A stretch of 62,000 nucleotides of DNA from Adiantum capillus-veneris (taxonomy: Eukaryota > Streptophyta > Polypodiopsida > Polypodiales > Pteridaceae), in the NCBI GenBank assembly GCA_014529385.2, contig CM043944.1:76715884-76777883 (forward strand), written 5' to 3'. The translations under genes were made by a program, and so were the position numbers. Below are positions 1 through 11,282 of this stretch, piece after piece. The first letter of the stretch is position 1. Every line of letters begins with the position of its first letter. The notes below the pieces were generated by a model that had not been told where the DNA came from, ran no database searches, and saw only the letters and a program-made list of their open reading frames with translations.

Positions 1-5
1 TCTAT

Positions 6-1040
6 GTGCTCACCACATCGAATCTTTTGCCTGATGTAGTACAACATTTGAAGCCTAGCAAGCACGTCTTAAAGTGGACTTTGGAGCTTCAAGAGTATGA
101 TTTTGATTTTAAAATGGATCATTCTATTAAAGCTCACTTGGTAGACATAGTGGTACATAAGGGAGGGGAGCTTCCATCTTACCCAAGGGTTGACAAGAAT
201 GAACATGAAGAGGAAGTAGATATTACATATGCATATACAATGATGTTTGATGGTGCATACAGGAAAGTTCTTTAAAAGGCAAGTGGTGGGGTAGTCATTA
301 AGAACCCAAAAGGCGATGTAATCTTTTCTAGAGCTTATGATCTTGATGAAGCTGAAAGTAACAATGAGGCTGAGTATCTCATGCTTTTCCTTGGGTTGAA
401 GTAGTGTGTTGAGTTTGGATTGAAGAGGGTCATTGCAAAATGGGATGTATTGCTAGTCATGAATTAGTTTCTTGGTTTGTGGAATGTTAAGAAAGACAAT
501 TTGAAGAAGTGGTTCTATGGCATCAAGACGCTTTTGCATAAGTTTGAGAAGATACAGTTTAAGCATGTCCCTCGTGAGCATAATAAAGAAGCTGATGAGT
601 TGGCTAGGGACAAGCTGGATGCCTTGAAGTTGTTGTGCAGAATGCAAGGTGAGCATAATGACAAGTTGCAAGAAAGAATTCTTTCTCTAGAGTTGTTGCG
701 AATGAATAGAGAGAAAGCCAGTGATTATTATCTTCAACAAGCGGAGACAAGCATGGAGAAAATGAATAAGAGGCTTCCAAAGAAAGAGATCAAAGAGGGA
801 GATCTGGTGATGAAGTATGATTCTCGCTTGGATTTTACTTTTCAAAAGAAGTTGAGGGACAAATGGTTGGATCCATACAGAGTGAAGCATGTATTTTCTA
901 ATGGCACATATGAGTTGGAAAAATTGTATGGTGAATGTTTGTGCTACAAAATAAATGATTATAGATTGAAGAAATATTTTGCGAGGGCCGTGGTTCCAGA
1001 TGCAAATAGTCTCTTGGTTGAGCATAAATGCTCTACCTAG
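6..1040 (+). pseudogene. GY-0: Ty3/gypsy RNase H - integrase C-terminus remnant
   Basis: One reading frame runs through the whole stretch, broken by in-frame stops at 273-275, 402-404 and 465-467. The first part looks like the end of the RT-linked RNase H (YDFDFKMDHSIKAHLVDIV). It is followed by a second RNase H-like domain: DGA near 250, then SNNEAEY near 360 and PREHNKEADELA near 570-605. After DALKLL (about 625) the frame passes directly into an integrase C-terminal region (KEGDLVMKYDS, then the RDKWLDPYRV motif near 860-885). The integrase zinc finger and DDE core are therefore missing, so the remnant is an internal deletion product. The 5' part lies outside the window. Two RNase H domains before integrase is known from some plant gypsy lineages; exact family assignment is inference. 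Confidence 0.8.
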
Positions 1041-1408
1041 AGGGTGGGCAATGATGATAGACCGCTTTTGGCATGTACAAAGTAGTGTTTATATGCGTGG
1101 TCATATGTACAAAAAGATGTAAATACATGCATTTGAGAGCTTTGCAAAGTGTTTTCAAGCTCTAAAAAAAATGCAACGTGTACACATTGTGAATAGTCAG
1201 GTTCGTGTGCCAGCAGTTGAGCACATGTACATGCCTAGATAGGGTATCGGGGCCTTGGATATGGTTCTTGGTAGCCTCTTTTGGCTCTATTAAATGTGTT
1301 TGAGCTTTCTAGAATGTAAATAATGCAAGCAACAAGTGTGGGTCCCGTTCAAGAAGTTTAGGACATGCAGTAACTGTCTATTTACGGTGCCTGATCTGCG
1401 GTGATGTG
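1041..1408. other. Non-coding stretch left of CO-1 (GY-0 3' end or LTR)
   Basis: No coding signal. It follows the GY-0 integrase end and was continuous with 8467 onward before CO-1 inserted, because the two sides share the 5-bp duplication TGCAC. It probably holds the 3' non-coding end or LTR start of GY-0, but I cannot place an LTR border because no second copy is in the window. Confidence 0.4.
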
Positions 1409-1413
1409 TGCAC
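1409..1413. repeat. Target-site duplication of CO-1 (left copy)
   Basis: TGCAC directly precedes the left LTR and is repeated exactly at 8462-8466 after the right LTR. This is the 5-bp duplication expected of integrase-mediated insertion. Confidence 0.9.
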
Positions 1414-1618
1414 TGATGAGCGCGTGTAGCGCGTACGGAGTGTGTGCAAGAGAGGGGAAGAATGGAAATGGGGAAGGGGGAGATGCACAGGCAGCCTGTG
1501 TGGGTTAGTGGAGAAGAAAGAGTGGAGTCAACAAATCCTCTTTCTCTCCCTATATTGAATAGGTGAACTTAAGTGTACAAGGGTGGTTTCCCACGGCCAC
1601 CTGGCCTACACCCCAACA
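1414..1618 (-). repeat. CO-1 3' LTR
   Basis: 205 bp, starting TGATGAGCGC and ending CACCCCAACA on the plus strand. It matches 8257-8461 with about four substitutions. On the element's strand it follows the polypurine tract. Confidence 0.95.
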
Positions 1619-1631
1619 ACCTCCCACTTGA
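1619..1631 (-). promoter_or_regulatory. CO-1 polypurine tract
   Basis: On the minus strand the sequence next to the 3' LTR reads CAAGTGGGAGGT. This purine-rich run directly before the LTR is the expected plus-strand primer site. Confidence 0.75.
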
Positions 1632-1737
1632 AGGTCATGGTGGCCAATAGTGGCATTAGTATAGTTAGTCTATACAAAATTGATCAAGCATTGCCGAGGC
1701 TTCATCCTACACCCATAAGTTCTATACAATGTGTAAA

Positions 1738-4700
1738 TCACTCCGAGGTTAGGCTCTTTGTGAGAGCATCTGCGGGGTTGTCATCAGTGTGAACCTTGAC
1801 AAGCTCGATACGCTTGCCAGCCAACGCATCTCGTATGACATGGTATCTAACCTCTATGTGTTTTGACTTTGAGTGAAACACTGGATTCTTTGCCAAAGCA
1901 ATGGCACTCTAACTATCACAATGTAGTACTGGAACCTCGTGAATGCCCAAATCTCCCACTAGACGAGCCAACCATATGGCTTCCTTGCTGGCGTCAGATG
2001 CAGCAACATATTCTGCCTCAGTGGTAGATGAAGACGTGCAATCTTGGAGACACGATCTCCAAGAGATAGCTGCTCCAGCAAACATGAACACATAGCCAGA
2101 TGTGGATCTTCTACGATCCACGCAACCTGAATAATCCGCATCCGTGTAACCTACAATAGATGCATCACTGTTTCCGAAGCGTAAACACTTGCTAGCTGTA
2201 CCTTTCAAATATCTAAGGATTTTCTTCACTGCTTCACAATGCTTCTTGCCAGGGTTTGCCATGTACCTACTAACCACTCCCACTGCATGTGCAATGTCTG
2301 GTCTTGTGGCTACCATAGCGTACATTAAACTGCCGACTGCTGAAGAATATGGTACTTTCACCATTTCCTCTTTCTCAGCCACTGTCTTGGGAGAGTCTTC
2401 CTTGCTAAGTTTGGAGTATGCTTGCATTGGGGTACTCAATGACTTCCCCCCCTGCATACTAAAACGTTGCAAGACTTTGTGAATGTACTTTTCTTGAGAT
2501 AATTCAAGAATTCCACGTTGCCTTTCTCTCTTGATGCGCATACCAAGAAAGTGATTGGCATCTCCCAAATCCTTCATGGAAAACTGAGTGCTTAGCATCT
2601 TTTTTAATTGATTGATTTCATCAATTGATTTGCATGCGATAAGCATATCATCTACATACAAGATCAAGATGATTAAAGAACCATCGTTCAACCTTTTTGT
2701 GTATAAGTAGTGATCCTCTTGACTTCTAATGTAAGCCTGAGACTGCATGAATTTGTCGAATTTTTGATACCATTGCCTTGAACCTTGCTTGAGGCCATAG
2801 AGTGCCTTTTTAAGTCTACAAACCAATTCTGTCCTCGTTGGTTTTTGGGTTTCACATATGAATCCCTCTGGTTGTTTCATGTAGACATATTCATCTAGAT
2901 CCCCGTGAAGAAATGCTGTATTCACATCCATTTGGACAAGTTCCATGTCCTGGATAGCAACCAAGCCAAGCGCGGTGCGAAGTGTAGTCATCTTGACTAC
3001 TGGAGAGAAAATCTCATCAAAATCCACACCTTTTTGCTGCTTGAAACCCTTGGCAACTAGATGAGCCTTGTATCTAGGCTCGGGATCTTTCACTGCATAC
3101 TTCTTCTTGTATACCCACTTACAAGGTAAAGCATTTTTGCCTTTTGGTAATTCAACCAAATCCCATGTCTCGTTAGACACAATCGAATTGTATTCTGATT
3201 GCATAGCCTGCTCCCACTTAACACTATCCTCCATTTGTATAGCTTCTTTATAGCAGGTTGGCTCTCCACTGTCAGTGACCAAAATGTGGTGTATACCCGG
3301 CTCAAACCGCTCGGGCGCACATGATACTCTCTCAGAGCGTCTAAGTGCCTGACTGCTGGACTCTGCTCTCTCCGGAGCAATAGTAGTATCTTGCACTTGA
3401 GGAGTAGGTGCAACACTATTGAACCTATTTGGTTCGGAGGCTACATCTTCAAAACGAACACGTATGTACTCAACATCTTTGATGGGTTTCTTGTGCATTT
3501 TTGATTCATTGAAAATCACATGTGAGCTACGAATGACTTTGTTTGATTCTGGGTGCCAGAGACGATATCCCATCTCTCTGTTTGCACCATAGCCAATAAA
3601 GATGCATTTGTGTGATCTGGGATCTATCTTCCGACGAAGTTCTTTGGGCACATGTGCATATGCCTCGCATCCAAATACACGTAGATGCTCATAGCTGGGC
3701 CTTTTGCCAGTCCATAATTCCTTTGGAATTTTGAAATTCAAAGGAGAACTAGGTGACCTGTTGATGATGTGCACTTCTGTCAGAACAGCTTCCCCCCAAA
3801 ACTCTGGAGTAAGCTTCGCCATAGACATCATAGAGACAACTCGCTCTTGAATCGTAAGATTCATTCTTTCAGCTATCCCATTTTGTGCAGGTGTGTATGG
3901 AGTAGTAAACTGCCTCCGAATGCCTCTTTTATTGCAAAAATCCTTGAACTCTGTGGAGACGTATTCTCCACCATTGTCCGTGCGAAAAGCTTTGAGATTT
4001 GTTCCTGATTGGTTCTCAACCATGGCGAGGAATTTTTGGAATGTCGAAAAGACTTCTTCCTTACGCTTAAGGAGATACAACCACACCTTTCTGGTAGAAT
4101 CATCTATGAATGTGAGAAAGTAGTTCGCCCCCCCTAGAGTTTTATGTGGCATTGGACCACACAAATCACTGTGTACCAAGTCTAGAGGTTCGCCTAGTTT
4201 CTTATTCAATGGCGAAGATGTCAATCTAGTCTGTTTGCCATATAGACAATGCTCACACAATGGAAATTCCGTATAATCTAACACAGGTAAGTAGCCAAAA
4301 CGCTGAAGTGTTTTCATTCCCTTTTGGCTAATATGCCCTAGCCGGCTATGCCACAACTGAGGAGACGGCAGCTCGGCAACATAGATAGAGTGTTCGTCGA
4401 CACTCGAAACAAACAAAGAGTACAGGGATCCGTTTTTATTGCCTTTCATCATGATAAGGTTGTTCTTGCGGATCATCTAAGAACGATTACCAAAAACTAT
4501 AGTGTAGCCAAGATCATCCAATTGCCCTATAAAAAGCAAGCTTTTCGTAAGCTTGGGCACATGTCTGACATTCTGCAGCACAAAAGTAGTGCCATTATGC
4601 ATCTGAAGTTTCACATCACCAATGCCAATAATGTCAAGCTCATAGGAATCACCAAGCTTGACTATTCCATGCATGAGTGCATAAGAGGAAAACCACTCTC

Positions 4701-5787
4701 TATGCGGTGTGACATGAAAACTTGCACCAGAATCAAGGATCCAATTCTGTGCATAACCCTCATCCTGTGCAACCAAAGCATCTGGAGTGAGATCTGAAGT
4801 GAAAATGAGAACATCGGAGGCATCTGTTGTCACCTCGGGATGAATCTCTGTGGGCATAATGAGCATCACTGGAGGAGGAGCATCCTCTACTGCAGTGGTA
4901 GGTATGGGAGACTCAACAATATTGAGCTCCTCAATCTTTACTGTACTTTTGCCTTTGCCAGAATTATCCTTTTGCATGTTTTTCTGATCTCTTAGGAAAC
5001 TGCGACAATCCTTTTTGTAATGACCCTTCTTGTGGCAATAGTAACACTCGACATTTCTGGTATTGCGGTCTCTACTTTGGTTCCTGTGTCTGCTAGGACT
5101 ACGAGGATTCCGCTCTCTACTTTTGCTTTTGTATTTGTTCCTGTCACGGCCTCTTGCCTTTGTTGAGCTGCCAGCCATATATGCATCTCCATGACTAGCA
5201 TTATCGAGAGATTTACGACGAATCTCTTCAATGAGTAACGCATCTGTGACAGCATTGAATTCTAACTTGCCATTCGGAGCCGAATTGCTAATGGATGTGC
5301 AAAAGATATCCCATGAACTGGGTAGAGAGCATAATAAGAAGATAGACTTGAGTTCATCGTCAAACTCCTTAAAGCCCTGAGATGTCAGCTGACTGAACAA
5401 GGAGTTGAACTCATTTAAATGACTCGAAACTGTGCTACCTTCTTTCATGTTGAGCTTCATAAGCTTTTTCATGAGAAAAACTTTTTTTGATGCACTTTTG
5501 CTCTCCCATGCTGAACATAAGCTATCCCAAAGTTCCTTGGTTGTTTTCTTCCCGATGATAGTGAAGAAGACTGACTCGGCTAGATGTAGACGTATCGTAG
5601 CCATGGCTTTTGCATCCAAAATCTCCCATTGATCTTGTGTATAATCATCATCCTCTGCACGCTCTTTCAACGGTTCTGAGAGTCCTTTGTTTATCAAAAC
5701 ATCTTTCATGCGCTCTTTCCACATGGTGAAGTTGCTGCCAGCGAACTTCCGAATGAAATACTCCTCCTTTTCTGAAGAAGAAGCCAT
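1738..5787 (-). pseudogene. CO-1 gag-pol polyprotein with two amber stops
   Basis: One frame of about 1350 codons. I take the start at the ATG at 5787 (MASSSEKEEYFIRKFAGSN) because copia Gags usually begin this way; the frame is open 40 codons further upstream. Visible in order: Gag of the UBN2 / retrotran_gag type, zinc knuckle CYYCHKKGHYKKDC (about 5045-5005), protease WILDSGASFHVT (about 4740), integrase HHCC (HSRLGH ... CEHCLYGK) and DDE (DLCGPM, RTDNGGEY, NGIAER; about 4345-3870), RT with LYVDDML (about 2650), and RNase H (GYTDADYSG, EAEYVAASDASKEA; about 2140-2000). TAG at 4477-4479 lies between protease and integrase. TAG at 1909-1911 lies inside RNase H. The frame continues after it (KSKHIEVRYH, DNPADALTK) to a true TGA at 1738-1740. 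No frameshift was seen. Confidence 0.93.
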
Positions 5788-8242
5788 CGCTGACAAGAGG
5801 GTTTGAGAGGTGCCAAAAATATGGCGAGAAGCTGTAGAAATTTGGACAGAGTAACCTTTGTATCGGGAGTAAAATCTCAACCGAAATAGACTCAAAAGTG
5901 CCAACAATGGAAGTCACGACTCGCGGGAAGTAAATCCGGCAGAGTCTCCTTTGATGAGGAGTCAAATCTCAACTCAAAATGCATATAAATGTGCCAACTG
6001 CACTAACTGGGCATCTGCTGCACAAAACAACTGCTATGTGAGTGCCAACTCGACGTCAAAAGCATAAATAACCGTCCAGATACATATCCTATGGCGAGGG
6101 TACCGTAAAGGGGAACTCCAGCTACCTGTATCACCGAAGGTGTCTCAACATTCGAGCACACCCCAGTTCAAAGAAAACCTCATGCTATCGACCCTCCAAA
6201 GGCTAATGCAGACACAAATGGACTAGCCACAGTCTCAGAAAGGGCTCTTCCGGTCCGAGTCTCAGAAACGGCCGGGAAAAACTGCCAAAACAGCCAAAAA
6301 TGGCTCCACACGTAGTACAGTGGGTAGTGTCCACAACTCAACATACATGAGTAAAACCGCGCTCAAACAGGCGCCAAGAACTGCTGTATGCAGTGAAAGT
6401 GATCCCTGCGGGGATATCTGCTCTCAAAAGAGCTCAGTAGCACTAGGTGTGCTCACAACAAAATGCATCTGTCAACGCATGTGTCCGTAGAGAATCTGCT
6501 GTCAAAATGACTGCCAAATCGCCTGTGAAAGCGCTGTGTCTGGTAACCTGGAGAATCTGTGAGTGAATGGGCTGAAAAACCCCTTGTAGCCTGTAACCTG
6601 CGTGTCGGTGTCGCTATGTGCCGATTTCTGCCGCCGGGCAGAAATATGCTAGTCGAATAGCCGCCAAAGGTGTCGTATCCATAAATTGTGTCGTACAGGG
6701 TGATCGGTGCGCTCCGTGCCGATGCCGGGTGTCACTCCTCTATGATAGAGGTACCTCACCCGCGCATGTCGTAAGCACGGTCGTCGATCGCGGGAACACG
6801 CTCGCGTGGGGAAGCGCGCGGTGTCTGGGTTGGATGCCGGAAATCCGCCGCAATGAGGAGTGTCGAGCCGGTGTGCATGAGCGTTGTCGATGTCGAGGTC
6901 ACCTTCCGCCGCCGGGCAGAAGTGGCTAGCCGAGTAGCCGTAAAACGCCAATGCTCGAGCGTCCAATACCGAGTCGGATCGGTATCGATCGCAAATTTTG
7001 CTCGATCTGAGAAGATTGCTTTCAAATGTGGCGGACTCGGTTGCTTGTGCTCGCTTGCAAGCACAGTGTCAAGCTCTCTATCTATATCTCTCACTCTCTC
7101 TCTCTTTATCTATCTCCAAGATTGGGGACTCGGGGCTTTGGTGGTGGGAGCATACAAAGTCAAAAGTCGGGAAGTTGAGGGGGGGGTTGGGGGGGGTGTG
7201 AACCCACCCTTGCACACAAAAGGGTGGTAAGTCAAATTAAAAAAAAAATCAATTGTCTGTTGAAATTTGCTTGCAGTCGACGACTGTGGGTGAGTGTGTG
7301 TGTGAGAGAGCAACACCACCACAAGCTCGGGTCTTTCTCTGTCCTTTGGCTACATCACCCGGCATTCACCTACTACTGCCCTGCTCAGCGTTGCCTTTGG
7401 GAACTGAGTGTGTGTGTGTGTGTATTCGGATTTGGACTGCCCGATTTCTACTGCAATTCTCCCCAAGCTTCTATGGAGAGAGAGTGTGTGTGTTCTACAC
7501 ACAACACCATCATCGCAAGCTCTTCGAGTCTACTACAGCTTGGTCGACCCCTTTCAACCTTGTTGTGGCTCCCCAATTGCTATTGCAATCCCACAATTGC
7601 CTACTGTTCAGCTTCGCGTCTTGCCCGATTTGACTTCCTTCAATAGCTCTCTACACACAGTCTGTGTTTTGCTTGCTATGCTGGCTCTGCCCGATGCTTC
7701 CCCCTTGAATGCTCTGGCTGTCAAGGCTTCAAGCCTTTAAATGCTTCATGAGTAGACCTCCGAGCTGCCTTGATTCACTTGCCAAGCTTATCTTCTCTTG
7801 TTCATCACCTGCTCGGTGACCTGCTCTCCTGCCAATTTCCTCTTGCAAGCCTCGACCTGCCTGCCTTGCTTGTCTACCTGAATTGCTCTCACTCTACTTT
7901 GCTCCCTTGCTTCCTTTGACTCGATTCCAATTCCCCCAAGCCCTGTTCACGATGTCAATACTTGCCCTCAAATTGCCTCTCGCACGGCTTTTGACTGCCG
8001 ACTCACTGCTCGATTTCCCTGTGCAGAGCTTCAAGCTCTTTGAAGAATGCACACGCAGTCGGTAGCCGGGGATTCCGACGAACTCAATCCTCGCCACAAT
8101 TGTTGCCGATCCGATCCAATCCGATGCGGTGTTGTGACGAGCCGAGCTCCATTGCTGTCACCTCGCTCAAGCTTCCATAGCCGAGCTTCGTGCTTTCGAG
8201 TCGATCGTTAGAGAGCGGTTGCACGAGTGGTTCTCCGCCGTA
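5788..8242 (-). other. CO-1 long 5' leader
   Basis: About 2.45 kb between the primer-binding site and the gag ATG, without a recognisable coding region. It contains CT/ATCT-rich sequence at 7075-7125, two G-runs at 7175-7200, TG-rich stretches near 7290-7500, and a diverged direct repeat (6626-6665 and 6904-6943) built on the short inverted repeat TTCTGCC/GGCAGAA. Small open frames here are short, overlap each other on both strands and look like chance. Confidence 0.6.
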
Positions 8243-8254
8243 GCTCTGATACCA
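8243..8254 (-). promoter_or_regulatory. CO-1 primer-binding site (initiator tRNA-Met)
   Basis: On the minus strand the sequence reads TGGTATCAGAGC, two bases inside the 5' LTR. This is the standard copia site complementary to the 3' end of plant initiator tRNA-Met. Confidence 0.95.
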
Positions 8255-8256
8255 AT

Positions 8257-8461
8257 TGATGAGCGCGTGTAGCGCGTACGGAGTGTGTGCAAGAGAGGGG
8301 AAGAAGAGAAATGGGGAAGGGGGAGATGCACAGGCAGTCTGTGTGGGTTAGTGGAGAAGAAAGAGTGGAGTCAACACATCCTCTTTCTCTCCCTATATTG
8401 AATAGGTGAACTTAAGTGTACAAGGGTGGTTTCCCACGGCCACCTGGCCTACACCCCAACA
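8257..8461 (-). repeat. CO-1 5' LTR
   Basis: 205 bp, partner of 1414-1618. In the element's sense it starts TGTTGGGGTG and ends CGCTCATCA, followed by the primer-binding site. Confidence 0.95.
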
Positions 8462-8466
8462 TGCAC
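8462..8466. repeat. Target-site duplication of CO-1 (right copy)
   Basis: TGCAC, identical to 1409-1413. Confidence 0.9.
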
Positions 8467-9379
8467 CACCCTAGAAGTGGTCAAAAATAGATTATGAGGA
8501 TTTTGAAAAGTGCTTTGAGTATCGAGGATCAAGAGTACAAAATTTGGTGAATTTTGGAGTCTGTTTGGGGTTTTTCCCACGAAAAATGCCCGCCAGGGGC
8601 CAAAATTGGGTCAAAAAAGGTCAAACAAATGACCAAAAATGGTGTGAAAAGGCTTGAATTTTCCACATCGGTGACGGTTCCATTAGTGCTCCAGCTGAAG
8701 GAATGTTTTTGAAGCCAAGTCTTGGAACATTCACCTCTTTGTGTGGGGAAGGAAGTAGGGTTCCTATAGGTGGTCTAATGCAGTCCCGTCGCGTTCGCGT
8801 CCTGTTTTCGAGTGTGTGGAGGAGTGAATGAGATCTTTCTCTCTTCAATTTTTCACTTGGGAGATTCTATGGAAGTTTTGAGGTTTCCATGGATGTGTGT
8901 GTGCAAGGAATTGAGGGAAGAAGGTGCGGCTTTCTGCAAGACTATGTGACCTTGTATCGGTGCCATTAGGGTTGGCGCTACTCCAAAGAGTCCAACACAG
9001 TGGAGTTTGGTGAAGGCTTTGCAATGGTTTGAGAGAGTCCTTTTGTGGCTGGGGTTTTTGAGTTTTTGATGGTTTTTCTTGTATATTTTGGTCACCATCA
9101 AGTGTGATTTCAAGTGTTGATCAACTCGACTCACCTTGTAGTGTCTACGGGCAGGCAAAGGCTTGTAGGTCGAGGCGATCGGAGTTTGAATTGAGCTTGT
9201 GGGTAGTATTTTTATTGAGCTCTTGAGTGGTGGTGTGTGTGGGTTGGAATTCAAGTAGATTTTCTGTGTGGTGTTGAGTTGTATGGGTGTGTGAGTGTGC
9301 GCACGACGTCTTTTGTTCCATCAACGTCTTTCCACGCACAGAAAAAACTCCAACACACAGAGCTCCATCCCTACTCAGG
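8467..9379. other. Non-coding stretch right of CO-1
   Basis: Continuation of the sequence interrupted at 1408. No coding signal. T/G-rich, with a possible LTR-like end near CTCCAACA (about 9350-9358). It may be the LTR of GY-0, split by CO-1; without a second copy this stays a guess. Confidence 0.35.
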
Positions 9380-10744
9380 AAGAGCTTAAGTGATGGAATA
9401 ATTTTTCCATTGATGATGTCTACTTACTCCACAAGGGTAGAGTATGTGTGCCAAAGGACTGACACTAGGCGCTGGTCATCCAGGTATTTGTAAATGTATG
9501 CCTTAGCTCGATGGAAATTTTATTGGCGAGGCCTACATCATGATGTTCAAGAGTGCGTACTAAACTGCCAGCAGTTCCAAGTTAATAAGGCAGAGCACCT
9601 CAAGGTAGGTGGCCTTTTACACCCTTTATAGATTCCACAAGGTAAGTGGGAGAGTATATCTATGGATCTTGTAGTAGGACTACCTACTACAAATCGTGGC
9701 CATGATGCCATATGGGTAATTGTAGACCGTCTAACAAAGATGGGTTGACTCATTCCCACTAAGACTACAATTAAGATGCCGATATTAGCATGGCTATTTC
9801 TAGAGCGTATATATAGACTCTACGGTCTTCCAGCTAGTATCATTAGTGATAGAGATCAAAAGTTTTTTAATCACTTATGGAGAGTTGTGTATCAAAAGCT
9901 GGAAAATACACTTAATCTTAGTACGGTCGATCATCCAGAAATAGATGGTCAATCCAAAAGAGTTAACCAAGTGCTAGAGGATATGCTACGAGCATACATT
10001 AACAAGAAGGAAACCAATTGGGAAGACTACTTGCCTATATTGGAATTTCCTTATAATAGTTCAAAGCATGTGACTACAGGGTTTAGTCCATTTATGCTTT
10101 TATATGGTTTTCAACCTAGATCACCCGTTACGGTGGGGTCGGCTAAGGAGAAGATAGAACAAGCAAAGGATTTTCTCCAAGACCATTTTGAAATGCTTTG
10201 AGTTGCTCTTCGACAGAATGTTAAGCAAGCTCAAGATCGAAATAAGAAGTACGCAGATGAGAATCGCCATCTTGCTACTTTTGAAGAAGGAGACAAGGTT
10301 TTTCTTAAAAATACGGAGCATTCAAAAATTTTGAAGACGGGAAAAGTTGCTAAAATTTCACTACGCTATTGTGGATTGTTTACCATTATCAAATGTATAG
10401 GTCAAGTGGCCTATAAGTTAGCTCTTCCTGAGCACTCACAAGTTCATCCTATTTTTCATGTTAGACGTTTATGAAAATAGCTAGGAAAAAATGATATAAT
10501 GTCATTGAAACAAGTGTGTTAGTTGACCTTATCAAACTGCAAGCATCCCTCATGAACCCAAAAAGATTTTGGATTCTCATGAGATTCGCACCAGACATCA
10601 TGTTAGTCGACAGATGTTGGTAAAATGGCTAGATAGACATGAAGAAGGTTCTACATGGGAGAATGCCTCCGCACTTAAGAAATGTTTTCCTACGTTTTTT
10701 TTGGAGGACGAAAAGAATTCTCCAAAGGGGGGGGGGGGGGGGTA
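9380..10744 (+). pseudogene. CHR-1: chromovirus integrase-chromodomain remnant
   Basis: Decayed gypsy integrase. It shows the zinc-finger end (HHDVQECVLNCQQFQVNK, 9533-9590), the catalytic core ([11 protein letters not shown] near 9655-9690, IISDRDQKF near 9840, and an equivalent of the HPETDGQSE box near 9935), and the C-terminal region (FEEGDKVFLK near 10280, then HPIFHVRRL). TGA codons break it at 10199-10201 and 10472-10474, and other small lesions occur upstream. In a shifted frame a chromodomain follows (ILDSHEIRTRHH, LVKWLDRHEEGSTWE, about 10570-10665). That domain defines chromoviruses, where it is thought to guide integration into particular chromatin. RT and gag are missing. A G-run at about 10728-10742 is the polypurine tract. 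Confidence 0.88.
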
Positions 10745-10840
10745 ATGTAAGGACATGGGTCCTATGGGCAAGGCCATCAGCACGGGGCCGGACAGTGTGT
10801 ACGCTAGGGGGAGGCTATAAGATAGCATGGTTGGGTGGAG
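10745..10840 (+). repeat. CHR-1 3' LTR start (truncated)
   Basis: TGTAAGGACATGGG follows the G-run polypurine tract, as an LTR start should. The sequence changes character after about 100 bp, so only the first part of U3 remains. No partner copy is in the window. Confidence 0.5.
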
Positions 10841-10969
10841 ACTAGCACACGCATTACTCTTGTCCTTTCACCAATGAACAAAGATATCTATGCAAAAAGA
10901 CAAAATGCCTTTACAACCTATGATGGGGACAAGAGAATTTACCGAATGGAGCATAGATTTTCTCGAGCT

Positions 10970-11282
10970 GATAGCACTCTCGTGTATCATACACATACTC
11001 AGTGTATCATAGTGTCCACAAAAAACTTGACCAAATGGGATGAAACAAAAGCCACAACATAAGAACAATGTAAAGGATGATAGTGCATGTCTTCTGCGAG
11101 AAATTCTTCACAAGATATGGGCTATCGATTGAGATAATTAGAGATAGAGGGACTCACTTCCTTAGTGAAGTGATAAAATTCTTGCTAGATGAATTCATGT
11201 TGATTCATCATAAATCAGCACCTTTTCACCCTCAAGATAATGGACAAGCAAAGATCACAAACAAGATCTTATGCACGGTGCT
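10970..11282 (+). pseudogene. GY-A integrase core, left part (interrupted by GY-B)
   Basis: Matches the GY-B integrase at protein level (HTHTQCIIVSTKNLTKW against HTHTQYIIVAMNYLTKW, then IEIIRDRGTHFLSE and HKSAPFHPQDNGQAK). It has one frame change near 11063-11076 and stops at 11283, where the GY-B LTR begins. The coding sequence resumes after the second GTGCT at 30903 with correct register. This is the outer, older element of the nest. GY-A upstream of about 10970 is not recognisable here. Confidence 0.88.
11278..11282. repeat. Target-site duplication of GY-B (left copy)
   Basis: GTGCT before the left LTR, repeated exactly at 30898-30902. Confidence 0.92.

Larger units (their letters stand above)
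1414..8461 (-). mobile_element. CO-1: near-complete Ty1/copia LTR retrotransposon, 7048 bp
   Basis: Two 205-bp LTRs (1414-1618 and 8257-8461), both TG...CA on either strand, flank an internal region read on the minus strand. Order in the element's sense: 5' LTR, primer-binding site, leader of about 2.45 kb, gag-protease-integrase-RT-RNase H frame, polypurine tract, 3' LTR. The two LTRs differ at only about four positions by eye, so the insertion is fairly young. The exact TGCAC duplication shows the ends are intact. The domain order (integrase before RT) makes it copia. The coding frame has two amber codons, so this copy is not autonomous as read. The leader is much longer than usual for copia. 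Confidence 0.95.

Noticed and set aside
2189-4797. Plus-strand open frames across CO-1
   Set aside because: Shadows of the well supported minus-strand gag-pol frame; no recognisable domains.
7998-8065. Small open frames in the CO-1 leader as host exons
   Set aside because: Short, overlapping on both strands, low complexity, and no splice-site pattern I could support.
9134-9142. CTTGTAGTG as the right end of a CACTA element
   Set aside because: No subterminal repeats nearby, and it is 44 kb away from the CACTA end at 53470.
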